A stretch of DNA of 63,789 bases from Candidatus Azobacteroides sp. (lineage in GTDB: Bacteria; Bacteroidota; Bacteroidia; Bacteroidales; WRGA01), in the NCBI GenBank assembly GCA_021201815.1, contig JAJQEC010000053.1, forward strand, positions 1-63,789. The letters are read 5' to 3'. This document shows, one piece after another, positions 9,125 to 18,132 of this stretch. The position numbers and the translations under genes were made by a program. The notes beneath the pieces were generated by a model that saw only the letters and a list, made by a program, of their open reading frames with translations, did no database searches and was not told the DNA's origin. Numbering within the stretch: the first letter of the stretch is position 1; every line of letters starts with the position of its first letter.

Positions 9125-9725
9125 GACTATACAAAGTAAAGCATTTTATCCGAAAAGTACTAATTATAAAAGTAAAAAATATTAAATAAAAAGCTTCTTT
9201 TTGCAATAAATAAACAACTATTTATCAACTATTTACCAAGAAAACATTTTTCTAAAAAATAGAATATCTCTCTTTCTTTTTATCATAATTATATAGAAAA
9301 CTATTACCTGTATTTTAAGTAGCTTTTGCATAAAATATTCCTATTTTATCTACTTCATTATTCATTTTTACTATTAAAATTTTGGAAAAGTGTTTTATAA
9401 ATTTGTCAATAAATAGTATCAGATTTTTCTTCTTTTTTATATTAAGAGATTATATCTTTAATAATACTCTTGTCGATGTACAACCAGCATGAAAAGAATA
9501 CTTCACATTCATACTATATTTTTAAATTATCTTAAAATAATTATTTTTTTTGTAAATAGAAACAATAAGAAATTCTTAGTTGTATTTACTTAATTCTCCT
9601 ATTATAAGTAAAAATTAATCCAATATATAGCCCATTTTTCAGAAAGAAAAGGAAATATATGAAATAGGATGTATTAAAATAAAATAGTATTTTTACCTAA
9701 ATTTTTTAATCAATACGATAATAAC
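9125..9725. other. Long AT-rich divergent intergenic region
   Basis: About 600 bases lie between two divergent genes, with long A and T runs. I see no reading frame, clear hairpin or full promoter. It contains paired short motifs (CTATTTATCAACTATTTACC near 9218-9238) that may be chance. Confidence 0.35.
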
Positions 9726-10136
9726 ATGAAAAAAACATTTTATTTTTGTTTTAGTACTTTACTACTATTATTTATTCTTCCGGCATGTTCTTCCGAAGGA
9801 ACACCCAGCGCAACTGTAGAAAAATTCGGAGAATATATGAAGTCGGAAAAATATGACAAAATACTTGACCTAATGGATATGGGAGAGGATATTACAGATG
9901 CCCAGTTGAATTTTACCCGGCAACTTTTCAGCAGTACGATGGAAGTTGCTGCTAAAGAAATGAAAGAACAGAACGGAGGTCTGAAAAAAATAGAAGCTGT
10001 ATCTGAAGAACGTTCCGCTGATGGGAAAGAAGCGACTGTGAAAACAAGAACCTATTTCGAAAACGGAGAAACGGAAGACGGAGAAATGGATCTTGTTCTG
10101 ATAGATGGAAAATGGAAAATGAAAACAGGATTCTAA
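9726..10136 (+). CDS. Small DUF4878-like lipoprotein
   Basis: The protein has 136 residues. The N-terminal signal MKKTFYFCFSTLLLLFILPAC places the lipidated Cys at 21. The mature part has about 115 residues and resembles the DUF4878 group (SnoaL/NTF2-like fold): a helical start with EKFGEYMKSEKYDKI, then strands ending in the characteristic LIDGKWKMKTGF. Proteins of this group are exported and mostly of unknown function. The next gene is a paralogue with the same C-terminus. Each of the two genes has its own terminator, so they are probably separate transcripts. Confidence 0.82.
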   Translation: MKKTFYFCFSTLLLLFILPACSSEGTPSATVEKFGEYMKSEKYDKILDLMDMGEDITDAQLNFTRQLFSSTMEVAAKEMKEQNGGLKKIEAVSEERSADGKEATVKTRTYFENGETEDGEMDLVLIDGKWKMKTGF

Positions 10137-10155
10137 TAAGGTGATATAAATTTTG

Positions 10156-10190
10156 AGACGCCACTATACTCATTGTAGGCGTCTTTTTTA
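10156..10190 (+). terminator. Rho-independent terminator
   Basis: AGACGCC (10156-10162) pairs with GGCGTCT (10178-10184) and is followed by a T-rich tract. It lies 20 bases after the stop of the first DUF4878-like lipoprotein. Confidence 0.8.
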
Positions 10191-10279
10191 TTTTATCCGG
10201 AAGTAATTTATTCTTTATAAGTATAAATTACCTATCAATAGTCATAAAAGTTAAATAACAAATTCTAATCTTTTACAAA

Positions 10280-10747
10280 ATGAAAATGAAAATAAAAGTT
10301 CCTTATTTTTATATTCTTTTTGGAATCTTAAGCTCTCTTATTTCCTGTTCTTCAGGAGCAACACCTGAAAAAGTGGACGAAGTACCTGCCGATTCCACGA
10401 TGGTGGATTTTTCTCCTGGGAACACAATTCTTGAATTTACCGAATACCTAAAGGATGGTCAATATGAAAAGGTAGCCAATATTCTTTATCTGAACGAACA
10501 GATTCCGGAAGAGCAACATGAAAAAACTATAGAAATAATCATAAATACCATGCAGGAAGCAGCAGAACTAATGAAAATGGAAAATGGCGGACTGGAAAAA
10601 GTAGAAATTATTTCGGAAAGTATTTCTGAGAGCGGAGATAGCGCAACAGTAAAAGCCAAAATTTTCTTCGGGAACGGAATTTCCCGGGAAAGTTCGGTCA
10701 ATCTGCTGAAAGTAGACGGAAAGTGGAAGTATAAAATGGGATTTTGA
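10280..10747 (+). CDS. Small DUF4878-like lipoprotein, paralogue of the gene to its left
   Basis: The protein has 155 residues with a lipoprotein signal ending at Cys23 (SLISCSS). The mature part aligns with the preceding protein: EYLKDGQYEKV against EYMKSEKYDKI, ENGGLEKVE against QNGGLKKIE, ATVKAKIFF against ATVKTRTYF, and VDGKWKYKMGF at the end. It carries about 15 extra residues after the lipidation site (an acidic linker with DEVPADS). The pair looks like a tandem duplication that has diverged. Function is unknown. MKMKIK at the start offers two Met codons; the first is used. Confidence 0.8.
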   Translation: MKMKIKVPYFYILFGILSSLISCSSGATPEKVDEVPADSTMVDFSPGNTILEFTEYLKDGQYEKVANILYLNEQIPEEQHEKTIEIIINTMQEAAELMKMENGGLEKVEIISESISESGDSATVKAKIFFGNGISRESSVNLLKVDGKWKYKMGF

Positions 10748-10784
10748 AAAGTAACATGTTAATTCCTATTTTTCATATTACTTT
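10748..10784. terminator. Terminator-like hairpin between convergent genes
   Basis: AAAGTAACATG (10748-10758) pairs with CATATTACTTT (10774-10784) with one mismatch. It sits directly after the + strand lipoprotein stop and 20 bases before the 3' end of lpxH, so it could serve both directions. Confidence 0.55.
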
Positions 10785-10804
10785 CAAAAAAGAGAATAAC
10801 TTGA

Positions 10805-11557
10805 TCATTCCTCCATGTTAAAAAAATCAATCACGATATTTTCACCGTCAAATATTGCATAAGAAAATTCTTCGATCCAGTCACCCAGAATAATTACCCG
10901 ACTGTCCGCTGCAATCTTTAAATCTAATACAATATGCCGGTGCCCGAATACAAAATACTGAATATCCGGATGTGTTTTCAGGTAGTTTTTAGAATAAGTT
11001 ACCAGATACTCATTTTCTTCTCCCATATACCCATTGTGCTCACTGCTTTCTCTGCTGTATCTTGACCAGGCATGTGCTAAACCGATAGTCCACCGGGGAT
11101 GAATGCCGGAAAAGAGCCATTGGCATATTTTATTATGAAAAACAGAGCGTATGAAACGAAATGAAAGCGACTTATCAGTCAGTCCGTCCCCATGAGCCAG
11201 GAAAAACTTTTTACCGGACAAAGTAATTATCTCCGGCTTACGGTGGACAAATACACCCATTTCTTCAGGAATATAATCAAATATCCACATATCATGATTG
11301 CCTATAAACCAGTGGACTTCAACACCAGCATCCGACAGTTCTGCCAGCTTCCCAAAAAAACGGGTAAACCCTCGCGGAACTACTTTTTTGTATTCAAACC
11401 AGAAGTCCAGCATGTCGCCCATTAAATAAAGAGCAAAAGCGTCCTTTTTAATACTCTCCAGCCATCTGACAATCTTTAATTCATGTTCTCTGGGATGTTT
11501 AATTGTTTTAGCACCCAGGTGAGCGTCCGAGGCAAAATAAATCTTCTTTTTTGCCAT
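10805..11557 (-). CDS. lpxH: UDP-2,3-diacylglucosamine diphosphatase, LpxH-type metallophosphoesterase
   Basis: In lipid A synthesis this enzyme cleaves the pyrophosphate of UDP-2,3-diacylglucosamine to give lipid X, at the inner face of the cytoplasmic membrane. The 250 residues carry the calcineurin-like metal motifs in order: SDAHLG (10-15), GDMLDFW (47-53), GNHD (about 86-89), HGDGL (about 122-126) and GHRH (about 205-208). The DFW after the second motif is typical of LpxH. It starts only 4 bases after the SufT-like gene, so the two are surely cotranscribed. The assignment to lpxH rather than another phosphoesterase is likely but not certain. Confidence 0.88.
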   Translation of the reverse strand: MAKKKIYFASDAHLGAKTIKHPREHELKIVRWLESIKKDAFALYLMGDMLDFWFEYKKVVPRGFTRFFGKLAELSDAGVEVHWFIGNHDMWIFDYIPEEMGVFVHRKPEIITLSGKKFFLAHGDGLTDKSLSFRFIRSVFHNKICQWLFSGIHPRWTIGLAHAWSRYSRESSEHNGYMGEENEYLVTYSKNYLKTHPDIQYFVFGHRHIVLDLKIAADSRVIILGDWIEEFSYAIFDGENIVIDFFNMEE

Positions 11558-11561
11558 GAAT

Positions 11562-11879
11562 TTATAAAAAACCTAATTCCAGTTTTGCTTCTTCACTCAT
11601 CATGTCTTTATCCCAGCTCGGTTCAAACACCAGTTTCACATCCACGCTTTTTACACCTTCTACGGATTCCACTTTCATAATCACATCTTCTACGATAAAA
11701 TCTGCAGCAGGACAATTAGGAGCAGTAAGCGTCATGGTAATAATTACATTTTTATCTTCATCTACTTCTACTCCATAAATTAAACCGAGATCATATATAT
11801 TTACAGGAATCTCCGGATCATACACTGTTTTGAGCATGACCACTATCTTTTCTTCCAATGCCAGAAAATTATTTTCCAT
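11562..11879 (-). CDS. SufT/MIP18-family (DUF59) iron-sulfur assembly protein
   Basis: The protein has 105 residues. It contains the family signature DPEIPVNIYDLGLIY (about 21-35) and TMTLTAPNCPAADF with the conserved Cys. DUF59 proteins help mature Fe-S proteins, probably as carriers. It is cytoplasmic. A candidate -7 element (TACTTTTG read on the minus strand, 11963-11970) lies about 85 bases upstream. It is the first gene of a two-gene unit with lpxH, 4 bases apart. Confidence 0.9.
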   Translation of the reverse strand: MENNFLALEEKIVVMLKTVYDPEIPVNIYDLGLIYGVEVDEDKNVIITMTLTAPNCPAADFIVEDVIMKVESVEGVKSVDVKLVFEPSWDKDMMSEEAKLELGFL

Positions 11880-12150
11880 ATTTATAATTAATTAAAATTA
11901 AACTATCCGGAAAGCAGTGAACTTTTTCATTTGCTCGGAAAATTATTTTTATATTTTACGTACAAAAGTAGAAAAAAGAAAGGAAATTTGCGGGCTTTTA
12001 ATAAAAATAGAAAGTCAGCTATAGAGAATAAATCACTTTAAAATATACGAAACCTTTATTTTTAAATACCTGGAAGCTCTTTCATAAATATACAAAATGA
12101 AAAAGGATAAGAAAACAGGTCATAAAAATGTTTTTGTTACTTTTTACCTT

Positions 12151-12158
12151 TAATTTTG
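12151..12158 (+). promoter_or_regulatory. Possible -7 element almost touching the start codon
   Basis: TAATTTTG matches TAnnTTTG and ends 4 bases before the ATG of the pseudouridine synthase gene. If used, the transcript would begin at or very near the start codon (leaderless). There is no TTTG at the usual 19-22 base distance; the nearest is 14 bases away, so this may be chance. Confidence 0.3.
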
Positions 12159-12162
12159 TACC

Positions 12163-12834
12163 ATGAAAGTAATTTATGAAGATAATCATATCCTCGCGGT
12201 CAACAAAAGGTGCGGTGAAATTGTTCAGGGAGATAAGACCGGAGATAAACCGTTGAGCGAAATGGTAAAAGAGTGGCTGAAGGAAAAGTACGGGAAACCC
12301 GGAAATGTTTTTCTGGGAGTAACGCACCGGCTGGACAGACCTGTAACCGGAATTGTTCTTTTTGCTAAAACCAGCAAGTCTCTTTCCCGTCTGAATGAAA
12401 TGTTTAAAACAAAAACGATTAAAAAGAAATATTGGGCATTAGTAAAAAATTTACCTCCGGAAGAAGAAGGAACCCTGATTCATCATTTGGTAAAAAACGA
12501 GAAACAAAATAAGTCCTATGTGTACGACCAACCGAAACCTTCTTCTAAAGAAGCTATTCTCCATTATTGCCTGAAAGGGCATTCCGATAATTATTACCTG
12601 TTGGAGATAGAACTGGAAACCGGAAGACATCATCAGATACGGGCACAACTGGCAAAAATCGGTTGCCCGATAAAAGGGGATTTAAAATATGGGTTTTCCC
12701 GGTCCAATAAAGACGGAGGTATTAGCCTGCATGCCCGCTCCGTATCTTTTATCCATCCGGTCTCAAAAGAGCCCGTTGAACTTGTTGCCCCTCTACCGGA
12801 AGAAAATGTATGGAACACTTTCAGAAATCAATAG
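12163..12834 (+). CDS. RluA-family RNA pseudouridine synthase
   Basis: The protein has 223 residues. It isomerises uridine to pseudouridine in rRNA or tRNA. The catalytic motif is THRLDRPVTGIVLFAKT, with the essential Asp in HRLD (about residue 58), and ETGRHHQIRAQLAKIGCPIKGDLKYG is the second conserved block. It lacks an N-terminal S4 domain, as in the shorter RluA group. The exact target uridine cannot be told from sequence. It is a monocistronic + strand gene followed, after 111 bases, by the chromate transporter pair. Confidence 0.9.
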   Translation: MKVIYEDNHILAVNKRCGEIVQGDKTGDKPLSEMVKEWLKEKYGKPGNVFLGVTHRLDRPVTGIVLFAKTSKSLSRLNEMFKTKTIKKKYWALVKNLPPEEEGTLIHHLVKNEKQNKSYVYDQPKPSSKEAILHYCLKGHSDNYYLLEIELETGRHHQIRAQLAKIGCPIKGDLKYGFSRSNKDGGISLHARSVSFIHPVSKEPVELVAPLPEENVWNTFRNQ

Positions 12835-12945
12835 ACGGATAAAAATAAAAAGGAGTAGATAAAAGTAAGATTCTTTTAATCAGGATTTTACTTTTTGATG
12901 TATCGGATATTCTCTTTTTATGTTTTTCCTTTTACTTTATATAAT

Positions 12946-13488
12946 ATGTTGTATTTAACGTCTTTTCTGACTTTTTTTAAAATAGGCTTATTCACTTTCG
13001 GAGGCGGATATGCTATGATTTCTTTGATCGAAAGAGAAATTGTAGAAAAAAAGAAATGGATTACCCGGGAAGAATTTCTCGACTTGCTGGCTGTCTCGCA
13101 ATCTGCGCCGGGAGTAATGTCTGTTAATGTTTCCATTTTCGTAGGATATAAATTAAAAGGAAATACCGGAAGTATCTTTTGTGCACTGGGTACAATTCTT
13201 CCTTCCTTTATCATTATTCTACTGATTGCTATGTTCTTTTCCTACTTCAAAGAAAATGAGGTCGTAGAACGGATTTTTAAAGGAATACGCCCGGCGATTG
13301 TTGCACTTATTGCCGTACCGGTAATTAATATGGCAAAAGCCGCCGGAATTTCTTATCGAACTGCTATTATTCCGATTGCAGCAGCGCTATTAATATGGGT
13401 GTTTGATGTATCTCCCGTTTACATTGTTCTTACTGCCGGTATAGGAGGTATTGTATATGGTTATTTTCAACGAAAGAATATGAAATAA
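12946..13488 (+). CDS. Chromate transporter subunit, short ChrA-type (first half)
   Basis: About 180 residues from the ATG at 12946. This start gives MLYLTSFLTFFKIGLFTFGGGYAM, the normal N-terminus of the family; an upstream in-frame ATG at 12898 would add 16 hydrophobic residues. The family motif FGGGYAMISLIEREIV and the SQSAPGVMSVN block are present, followed by several hydrophobic segments. Short-chain ChrA proteins work as pairs in the cytoplasmic membrane. Chromate export is the family name function, but many members may move other anions. Its stop codon TAA overlaps the ATG of the second half by one base, implying coupled translation. Confidence 0.88.
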   Translation: MLYLTSFLTFFKIGLFTFGGGYAMISLIEREIVEKKKWITREEFLDLLAVSQSAPGVMSVNVSIFVGYKLKGNTGSIFCALGTILPSFIIILLIAMFFSYFKENEVVERIFKGIRPAIVALIAVPVINMAKAAGISYRTAIIPIAAALLIWVFDVSPVYIVLTAGIGGIVYGYFQRKNMK

Positions 13489-14024
13489 TGGAAAATCCGG
13501 AAATGTATTTTAACCTTTTTGTTTCTTTTTTTAAGATCGGACTGTTTGGTTTCGGAGGAGGATATGCCATGCTTTCTCTGATTCAGCATGAAGTGGTAGA
13601 AACCCATAATTGGATATCCGTAGGAGATTTTACTGATATTGTTGCTATTTCTCAAATGACACCCGGTCCTATCGGCATTAATATGGCGACATATGTCGGA
13701 TATACAGTTACCGGAAATGCTTTCGGATCCTTTTTTGCTACTTTAGCACTTTGTCTGCCTTCTTTTATCATCATGCTTACAATCGCCCACTATTATATAA
13801 AATTCAGGCAAAATAAATATATTGAAGATGTTTTCCTGGGATTACGGATTGTTATTGTCGGCTTAATTGCTGCAGCAGGACTTCAGTTAATGAATAAAGA
13901 TAACTTTATCGATTATATCAGTGTAATTCTTTTTCTTCTTGCTTTTCTTGCGGTTTGGAAAATGAAGGCAAATCCGATTATGGTTATTCTGATAGCCGGA
14001 GTAGCAGGCTTCCTCATTTATTAG
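13488..14024 (+). CDS. Chromate transporter subunit, short ChrA-type (second half)
   Basis: The protein has 178 residues with the same FFKIGLFGFGGGYAMLSLIQHEVV start and a SQMTPGPIGIN block, so it is homologous to the upstream gene and to the C-terminal half of full-length ChrA. It is an integral membrane protein with about five to six hydrophobic segments. The start codon lies in the overlap TAATG with the preceding stop. The two proteins probably form an antiparallel heterodimer. The gene ends 6 bases before the 3' end of the cardiolipin synthase gene, which converges on it. Confidence 0.88.
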   Translation: MENPEMYFNLFVSFFKIGLFGFGGGYAMLSLIQHEVVETHNWISVGDFTDIVAISQMTPGPIGINMATYVGYTVTGNAFGSFFATLALCLPSFIIMLTIAHYYIKFRQNKYIEDVFLGLRIVIVGLIAAAGLQLMNKDNFIDYISVILFLLAFLAVWKMKANPIMVILIAGVAGFLIY

Positions 14025-14029
14025 CATAC

Positions 14030-15490
14030 CTATAATAAAGGGCTGAATAAACGCACTACTGATTCGGTAAACTTTTGTAAACGGGGCCGCTTTTCCCATT
14101 TTCTCAATGTAATTCTTGTCGAATGATTCATGTCCCTAAGGAAAATATTCTTTAAGATTTCCGCAATATCCCTATCATATATGAATGCATTTGCTTCGAA
14201 ATTTTGTTCAAAGCTACGGAAGTCAATATTAGTAGATCCTACGGTTGAAAAATAATCATCGATCACCATCATTTTAGAATGTAAAAATCCTTTTTGATAA
14301 AAATATACTTTTACTCCCATCCTCAAAGTTTCTTTTATAAAAGAACGAACAGCAGCAGTCGTAATTTTAGAATCCGAACTTTCCGGAATCATTAACCGGA
14401 CATCTACTCCGGAAAGAGCAGCCATGCGTAATGCGGTGAGAAATGTTTCAGTAGGTAAAAAATAAGGGGTCTGGATATATACATACTTCCGGGCCAGGGT
14501 AATTGCTTTCAAAAATCCCTGTAAAATATTTTGCCACTGGCTGGTAGGCCCTCCGGTAATGATCTGCATTTTCACATTTCCGGAAGCTTCTGGAACAGGA
14601 AAATACTTTTTCTGGTTCAGGAAAGATCCTGTATACACCGACCAGTCGATCAGGAATATGGATTGTAGATTGAGGACAGCATCGCCCGTTATTTTCAAAT
14701 GCAAATCGATCCAATCGCCCGTCCGGACTCCGGAAATATACCGCTGGGCAATGTTCATGCCTCCGATAAAGCCCACCCGACCATCGATCATCACTATTTT
14801 CCGGTGATTTCTGTAATTTATCTTACTTGTAAAAGACGGAAAGCGTACTTTCAGGAAACTATGGACCTGAATACCTGCATCAATCATTCGCTGGAAAAAG
14901 CGGTTTTTAGTATTCCAGCAACCCACATCATCATAGATCACCCGAACTTCCAATCCTTCTTTTGCCTTCCTTATCAGAATATCTTTTATTTTATTGCCTA
15001 TATCATCAGCAGAAAAAATATAATATTCCATGTGAATATGGCTCGTTGCCTTTTCCAATTCTTCAATCAGGTCTTCAAACTTTTCTTTTCCACTGGAATA
15101 TACTTTTACCTGATTCTGCGTGGAAAGGGGAAAAAAATCCTTATCAAATAACCTGGTCAGAGGAAGGTATTCAGGTTGTATTATTTCCGGAATTTCTTTT
15201 GAAGAAGTTTGTCCGAGCTTCAGACGTTTTAATTTTTTTATATCTTTTCTCGGCATATATCGTCGCCGGATATCCTGTCCGAAGAAAATATAAAATATCA
15301 GACCGATACCCGGAAGAAAAATCAATACCATAATCCAGGCAATAGTTTTTACCGGATTCCGGTTTGCTGAAATGACAATCAGAATCGCCCCGAATATGGT
15401 AAGCACATATACGGAAAGCCAAAAGACTTTCAGAAGAAATGGCATCATAGTGGTAAAGAATAAAGACTCTGTCATAAACGTTTCCGGCAA
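14030..15490 (-). CDS. cls: Cardiolipin synthase
   Basis: This enzyme joins two phosphatidylglycerol molecules into cardiolipin at the cytoplasmic membrane. The protein has 486 residues: two N-terminal transmembrane helices (about 18-40 and 48-70), then two phospholipase D domains with HKD motifs H229-K231-D236 (NHRKIVMIDG) and H404-K406-D411 (LHSKMMVIDD). Length and layout fit bacterial Cls. Met1 at 15490 is used, but Met6 or Met15/16 are equally possible starts. A -7-like TATTTTTG (15514-15521, minus strand) lies just upstream. Confidence 0.93.
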   Translation of the reverse strand: MPETFMTESLFFTTMMPFLLKVFWLSVYVLTIFGAILIVISANRNPVKTIAWIMVLIFLPGIGLIFYIFFGQDIRRRYMPRKDIKKLKRLKLGQTSSKEIPEIIQPEYLPLTRLFDKDFFPLSTQNQVKVYSSGKEKFEDLIEELEKATSHIHMEYYIFSADDIGNKIKDILIRKAKEGLEVRVIYDDVGCWNTKNRFFQRMIDAGIQVHSFLKVRFPSFTSKINYRNHRKIVMIDGRVGFIGGMNIAQRYISGVRTGDWIDLHLKITGDAVLNLQSIFLIDWSVYTGSFLNQKKYFPVPEASGNVKMQIITGGPTSQWQNILQGFLKAITLARKYVYIQTPYFLPTETFLTALRMAALSGVDVRLMIPESSDSKITTAAVRSFIKETLRMGVKVYFYQKGFLHSKMMVIDDYFSTVGSTNIDFRSFEQNFEANAFIYDRDIAEILKNIFLRDMNHSTRITLRKWEKRPRLQKFTESVVRLFSPLL

Positions 15491-15611
15491 CTCATAAAAT
15501 ATTCTTTATATGACAAAAATAAACTAATAAATTGAATTTCTTTAAAGAATCTTAATTAAAACAACCGGATGAAAAAATAGTTTGACTTTGACAGAAAAAA
15601 ACAGAAAATAC

Positions 15612-17459
15612 TTAGTCGATTTCCAGCCCGAACAAATCCTTCAGTTCTGTAAGGTACGGATTTTTTTCCTGCATCATGGTAAATTGCTCGGATTTACTGA
15701 AAGCTTTTCTGTTTTCCTGATTCTCCCGTTCCCGAATAGAGATAGTAAATTGATTATTTTGTAAAACTTTATTTAAAAACAACCGGATCGGAATCATTTC
15801 ATCCGTAAGGTCTTTTACCTGATTCCGGTTATAAGCTATTACTTCATACTGGCTATCAGAAATTTTTGTCGGCACACATTGCTCCATTGTTTGTTTCATC
15901 AGAATCCTGTCCGATGGAAGCCGGTTCATATATTCCTGCCAGCCCTGTATTATTTGTGTTTCAGTAAAAGGAGTTGCCAATACTTCTCTAATAACAGTCT
16001 GTTCGGCTTCTTCTTTTTTAGTTTCTTCCTGACCATTATTTTTTAAAGAAATGGTAGAAGGACGGGTTCTTCCCACAGGACGTGCCGAAACAGTTTTCGG
16101 TGGTGCCTGTTGAGGCGCCGAAGGAGTTTGTGATGAAATATCCGGTGAGACAGGCATTTCCGGAGCAGGCTTTTGAGAAGCCTGTGATGGCTCAGGAACT
16201 GTTTGAAACTGCTGTGGTGTATGATTACCGGAAGGTTGGACAACCTGCGGTGAAACATTCCCAGTAATATTTCCGGCTCCCGTAGAAGAAGCTTTTCCGG
16301 CCGGAATATCCTCAACCGGTATTTTCTCTATGGTATTTTTTTTTTCCGGGTTATTATCCGCTGGAGTTCCTGTTACCTGACATAAACGAATCAAGGCAAG
16401 TTCTATCAGCAAACGTTTGTTTTTACTCTGCCGGTAATTCAGTTCCGTTTCATTCGTAATTTCCAATGCTTTATACAGGAACGGATTGGAACAGTTTTTT
16501 GCCTGAATTTTGTATTTTTCCCGGATTCCTGCGCTTACCTCAAGCAACACAAGGGTCACTTCATCTTTGCAAACCATTAAATCCCGGAAATGAGAACTTA
16601 GCCCTGTGATAAAATGATATCCTTCAAATCCTTTGCTCAGCACTTCATCAAATAACAGAAGAGACTCTGCCACGCTTTGTTTCAGAATAGCATCCGTCAA
16701 CCGGAAATAATATTCATAATCCAGAACATTCAGGTTTTCAATGACTGCGTTATAAGTTACGTTTCCGTTTGTAAAACTAACTACCTGATCAAAAATAGAC
16801 AATGCATCCCGCATTCCTCCATCTGCCTTTTGGGCAATCACCATCAATGCTTCGGGTTCTACCGTTACATTTTCCTGAGAGGCCACGTATTGAAGGTGTT
16901 CGATGGTATCATTTACATTTATTCTCTTGAAATCATAGATCTGGCAACGAGATAAAATAGTGGGTAAGATCTTATGTTTTTCTGTTGTAGCCAGAATAAA
17001 TATGGCATGTTTAGGAGGCTCTTCCAACGTTTTCAGGAAAGCATTGAATGCACCGGAAGAAAGCATATGCACCTCATCAATGATATATACTTTGTATTGT
17101 CCGATCTGGGGAGGAATCCGTACCTGTTCTACTAAGGAACGAATATCATCTACCGAGTTATTTGAAGCAGCATCCAGTTCGTGAATATTATAAGAACGCT
17201 GTTCATTAAAAGCCACACACGATTCACACTCATTACAAGCTTCCCCTTCTGCCGTAAGATTCAGGCAGTTAATCGTTTTAGCAAATATGCGGGCACAAGT
17301 TGTCTTTCCTACCCCTCTGGGACCGCAAAATAAATAGGCATGGGCTAACTTATTGGATGCAATTGCGTTTTTTAAAGTTGTTGTAAGAGATTTTTGTCCG
17401 ACTACAGAGCGAAAAGTAGAAGGACGGTATTTTCTGGCCGAAACTATATAATTGTCCAT
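15612..17459 (-). CDS. dnaX: DNA polymerase III subunit gamma/tau
   Basis: This is the clamp-loader ATPase of the replicative polymerase. The 615-residue product starts at MDNYIVSARKYRPSTF (ATG 17457-17459), the family's normal N-terminus. A longer frame reaching 17591 runs past the likely promoter and is rejected. Walker A GPRGVGKT is at 46-53, zinc-binding Cys65, 75, 78 and 81 follow, and Walker B with DEVH is at 118-121. After about residue 375 comes a Pro/Gln/Ser-rich linker and a divergent C-terminal domain, as in long tau. I see no clear slippery A-run frameshift site, but did not check exhaustively. It is transcribed leftward, apparently alone. Confidence 0.96.
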   Translation of the reverse strand: MDNYIVSARKYRPSTFRSVVGQKSLTTTLKNAIASNKLAHAYLFCGPRGVGKTTCARIFAKTINCLNLTAEGEACNECESCVAFNEQRSYNIHELDAASNNSVDDIRSLVEQVRIPPQIGQYKVYIIDEVHMLSSGAFNAFLKTLEEPPKHAIFILATTEKHKILPTILSRCQIYDFKRINVNDTIEHLQYVASQENVTVEPEALMVIAQKADGGMRDALSIFDQVVSFTNGNVTYNAVIENLNVLDYEYYFRLTDAILKQSVAESLLLFDEVLSKGFEGYHFITGLSSHFRDLMVCKDEVTLVLLEVSAGIREKYKIQAKNCSNPFLYKALEITNETELNYRQSKNKRLLIELALIRLCQVTGTPADNNPEKKNTIEKIPVEDIPAGKASSTGAGNITGNVSPQVVQPSGNHTPQQFQTVPEPSQASQKPAPEMPVSPDISSQTPSAPQQAPPKTVSARPVGRTRPSTISLKNNGQEETKKEEAEQTVIREVLATPFTETQIIQGWQEYMNRLPSDRILMKQTMEQCVPTKISDSQYEVIAYNRNQVKDLTDEMIPIRLFLNKVLQNNQFTISIRERENQENRKAFSKSEQFTMMQEKNPYLTELKDLFGLEID

Positions 17460-17510
17460 ATTCCTGGCAAAAGTCTGAAAGTTGATTTTCTTATCATTAA
17501 TCCTGATATG

Positions 17511-17518
17511 CAAAGATA
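17511..17518 (-). promoter_or_regulatory. -7 element upstream of dnaX
   Basis: CAAAGATA on the + strand reads TATCTTTG on the minus strand, a perfect TAnnTTTG element 51 bases before the dnaX ATG. No matching -33 TTTG sits at the ideal distance. It argues against the longer N-terminus for dnaX. Confidence 0.45.
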
Positions 17519-17660
17519 ATGAATTCATCCGGACTTTCTTAAAAACAAAATATAAAACCTGAAGACTAAAAGTTAAGAACTGAAAAAGCATATCTGCTTT
17601 TTTACAGGGATCGGGAATTGTGAGTAAACCTTATTTGTTTTAGGAAGTATAGAAGATGAT

Positions 17661-17721
17661 GGTTATTACCTAACCCCACCCCTTTTGGCTCCGCCAAAAG
17701 GGGTGGGGTTAGGTAATAACC
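17661..17721. repeat. Perfect 29-bp inverted repeat with 3-base loop
   Basis: The left arm 17661-17689 (GGTTATTACCTAACCCCACC and on) and the right arm 17693-17721 are exact reverse complements around the loop TCC. The arms are GC-rich compared with the surroundings. It is not followed by a T-run, so it is not an ordinary terminator; a mobile or dispersed palindromic element is more likely. Confidence 0.9.
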
Positions 17722-17780
17722 CGACCAGTCTTCTTACAACCAGTATGTACCAATTGCCCACCAGAAAAACAACAAAAAAC

Positions 17781-17811
17781 TTGACTTCCCGCTAAAAAAA
17801 CAGTATCTTTG
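17781..17811 (+). promoter_or_regulatory. Strong Bacteroidota-type promoter without an assigned gene
   Basis: TTG (17781-17783, within TTGACTT) is followed after 20 bases by TATCTTTG (17804-17811), close to the ideal promoter. It points right, into a region of about 600 bases with no recognised protein gene. Transcription would begin near 17818, and the transcript would contain the 22-bp repeat array. Confidence 0.6.
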
Positions 17812-17926
17812 TTATTCTCCGGAAAGGACCCTCATTCCCACACGTATGGTGTCATAAAGAAGCCCTGATGACTTCTGGCAGCTCTTTCAGGAGATCCGTA
17901 CCCTTCTTCTGCACGGAATATTTCAT

Positions 17927-18058
17927 CGTCCGACCTAGGTCAGGCGAGCGTCCGACCAAGGTGCAACGATCGTTCGACCAAGGTGCAACGATAACATTCT
18001 GCTCTGCTTTATACAACATTGTGCTCAACTTTATACGACATTGTATTCAATTTTACAT
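17927..18058 (+). repeat. Six contiguous 22-bp units in two sub-families
   Basis: Units begin at 17927, 17949, 17971, 17993, 18015 and 18037. The first three share CGTYCGACCWAGGT; units 2 and 3 differ at one position and unit 1 diverges in its second half. The last three share AACATTSTGCTC...CTTTATAC with more drift. The two sub-families are unlike in sequence but keep the same 22-base register. Because 22 is not a multiple of 3, the array does not encode a simple protein repeat. Confidence 0.8.
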
Positions 18059-18132
18059 AACTTTTATTGCATGTTTTTTTAATGTGTTCCTAAAAAAACA
18101 ATATATTCTTTCCAATACTAAAAACACGGACC

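Noticed and set aside
9200..9300. Possible origin or CRISPR leader in the long AT-rich divergent region
   Set aside because: No DnaA boxes, no regular repeat-spacer pattern and no cas genes; only short AT-rich similarities were seen.
14699..15333. Overlapping open frames on the + strand opposite the cardiolipin synthase gene
   Set aside because: They are antisense shadows; the minus strand frame has both catalytic HKD motifs and full family length.
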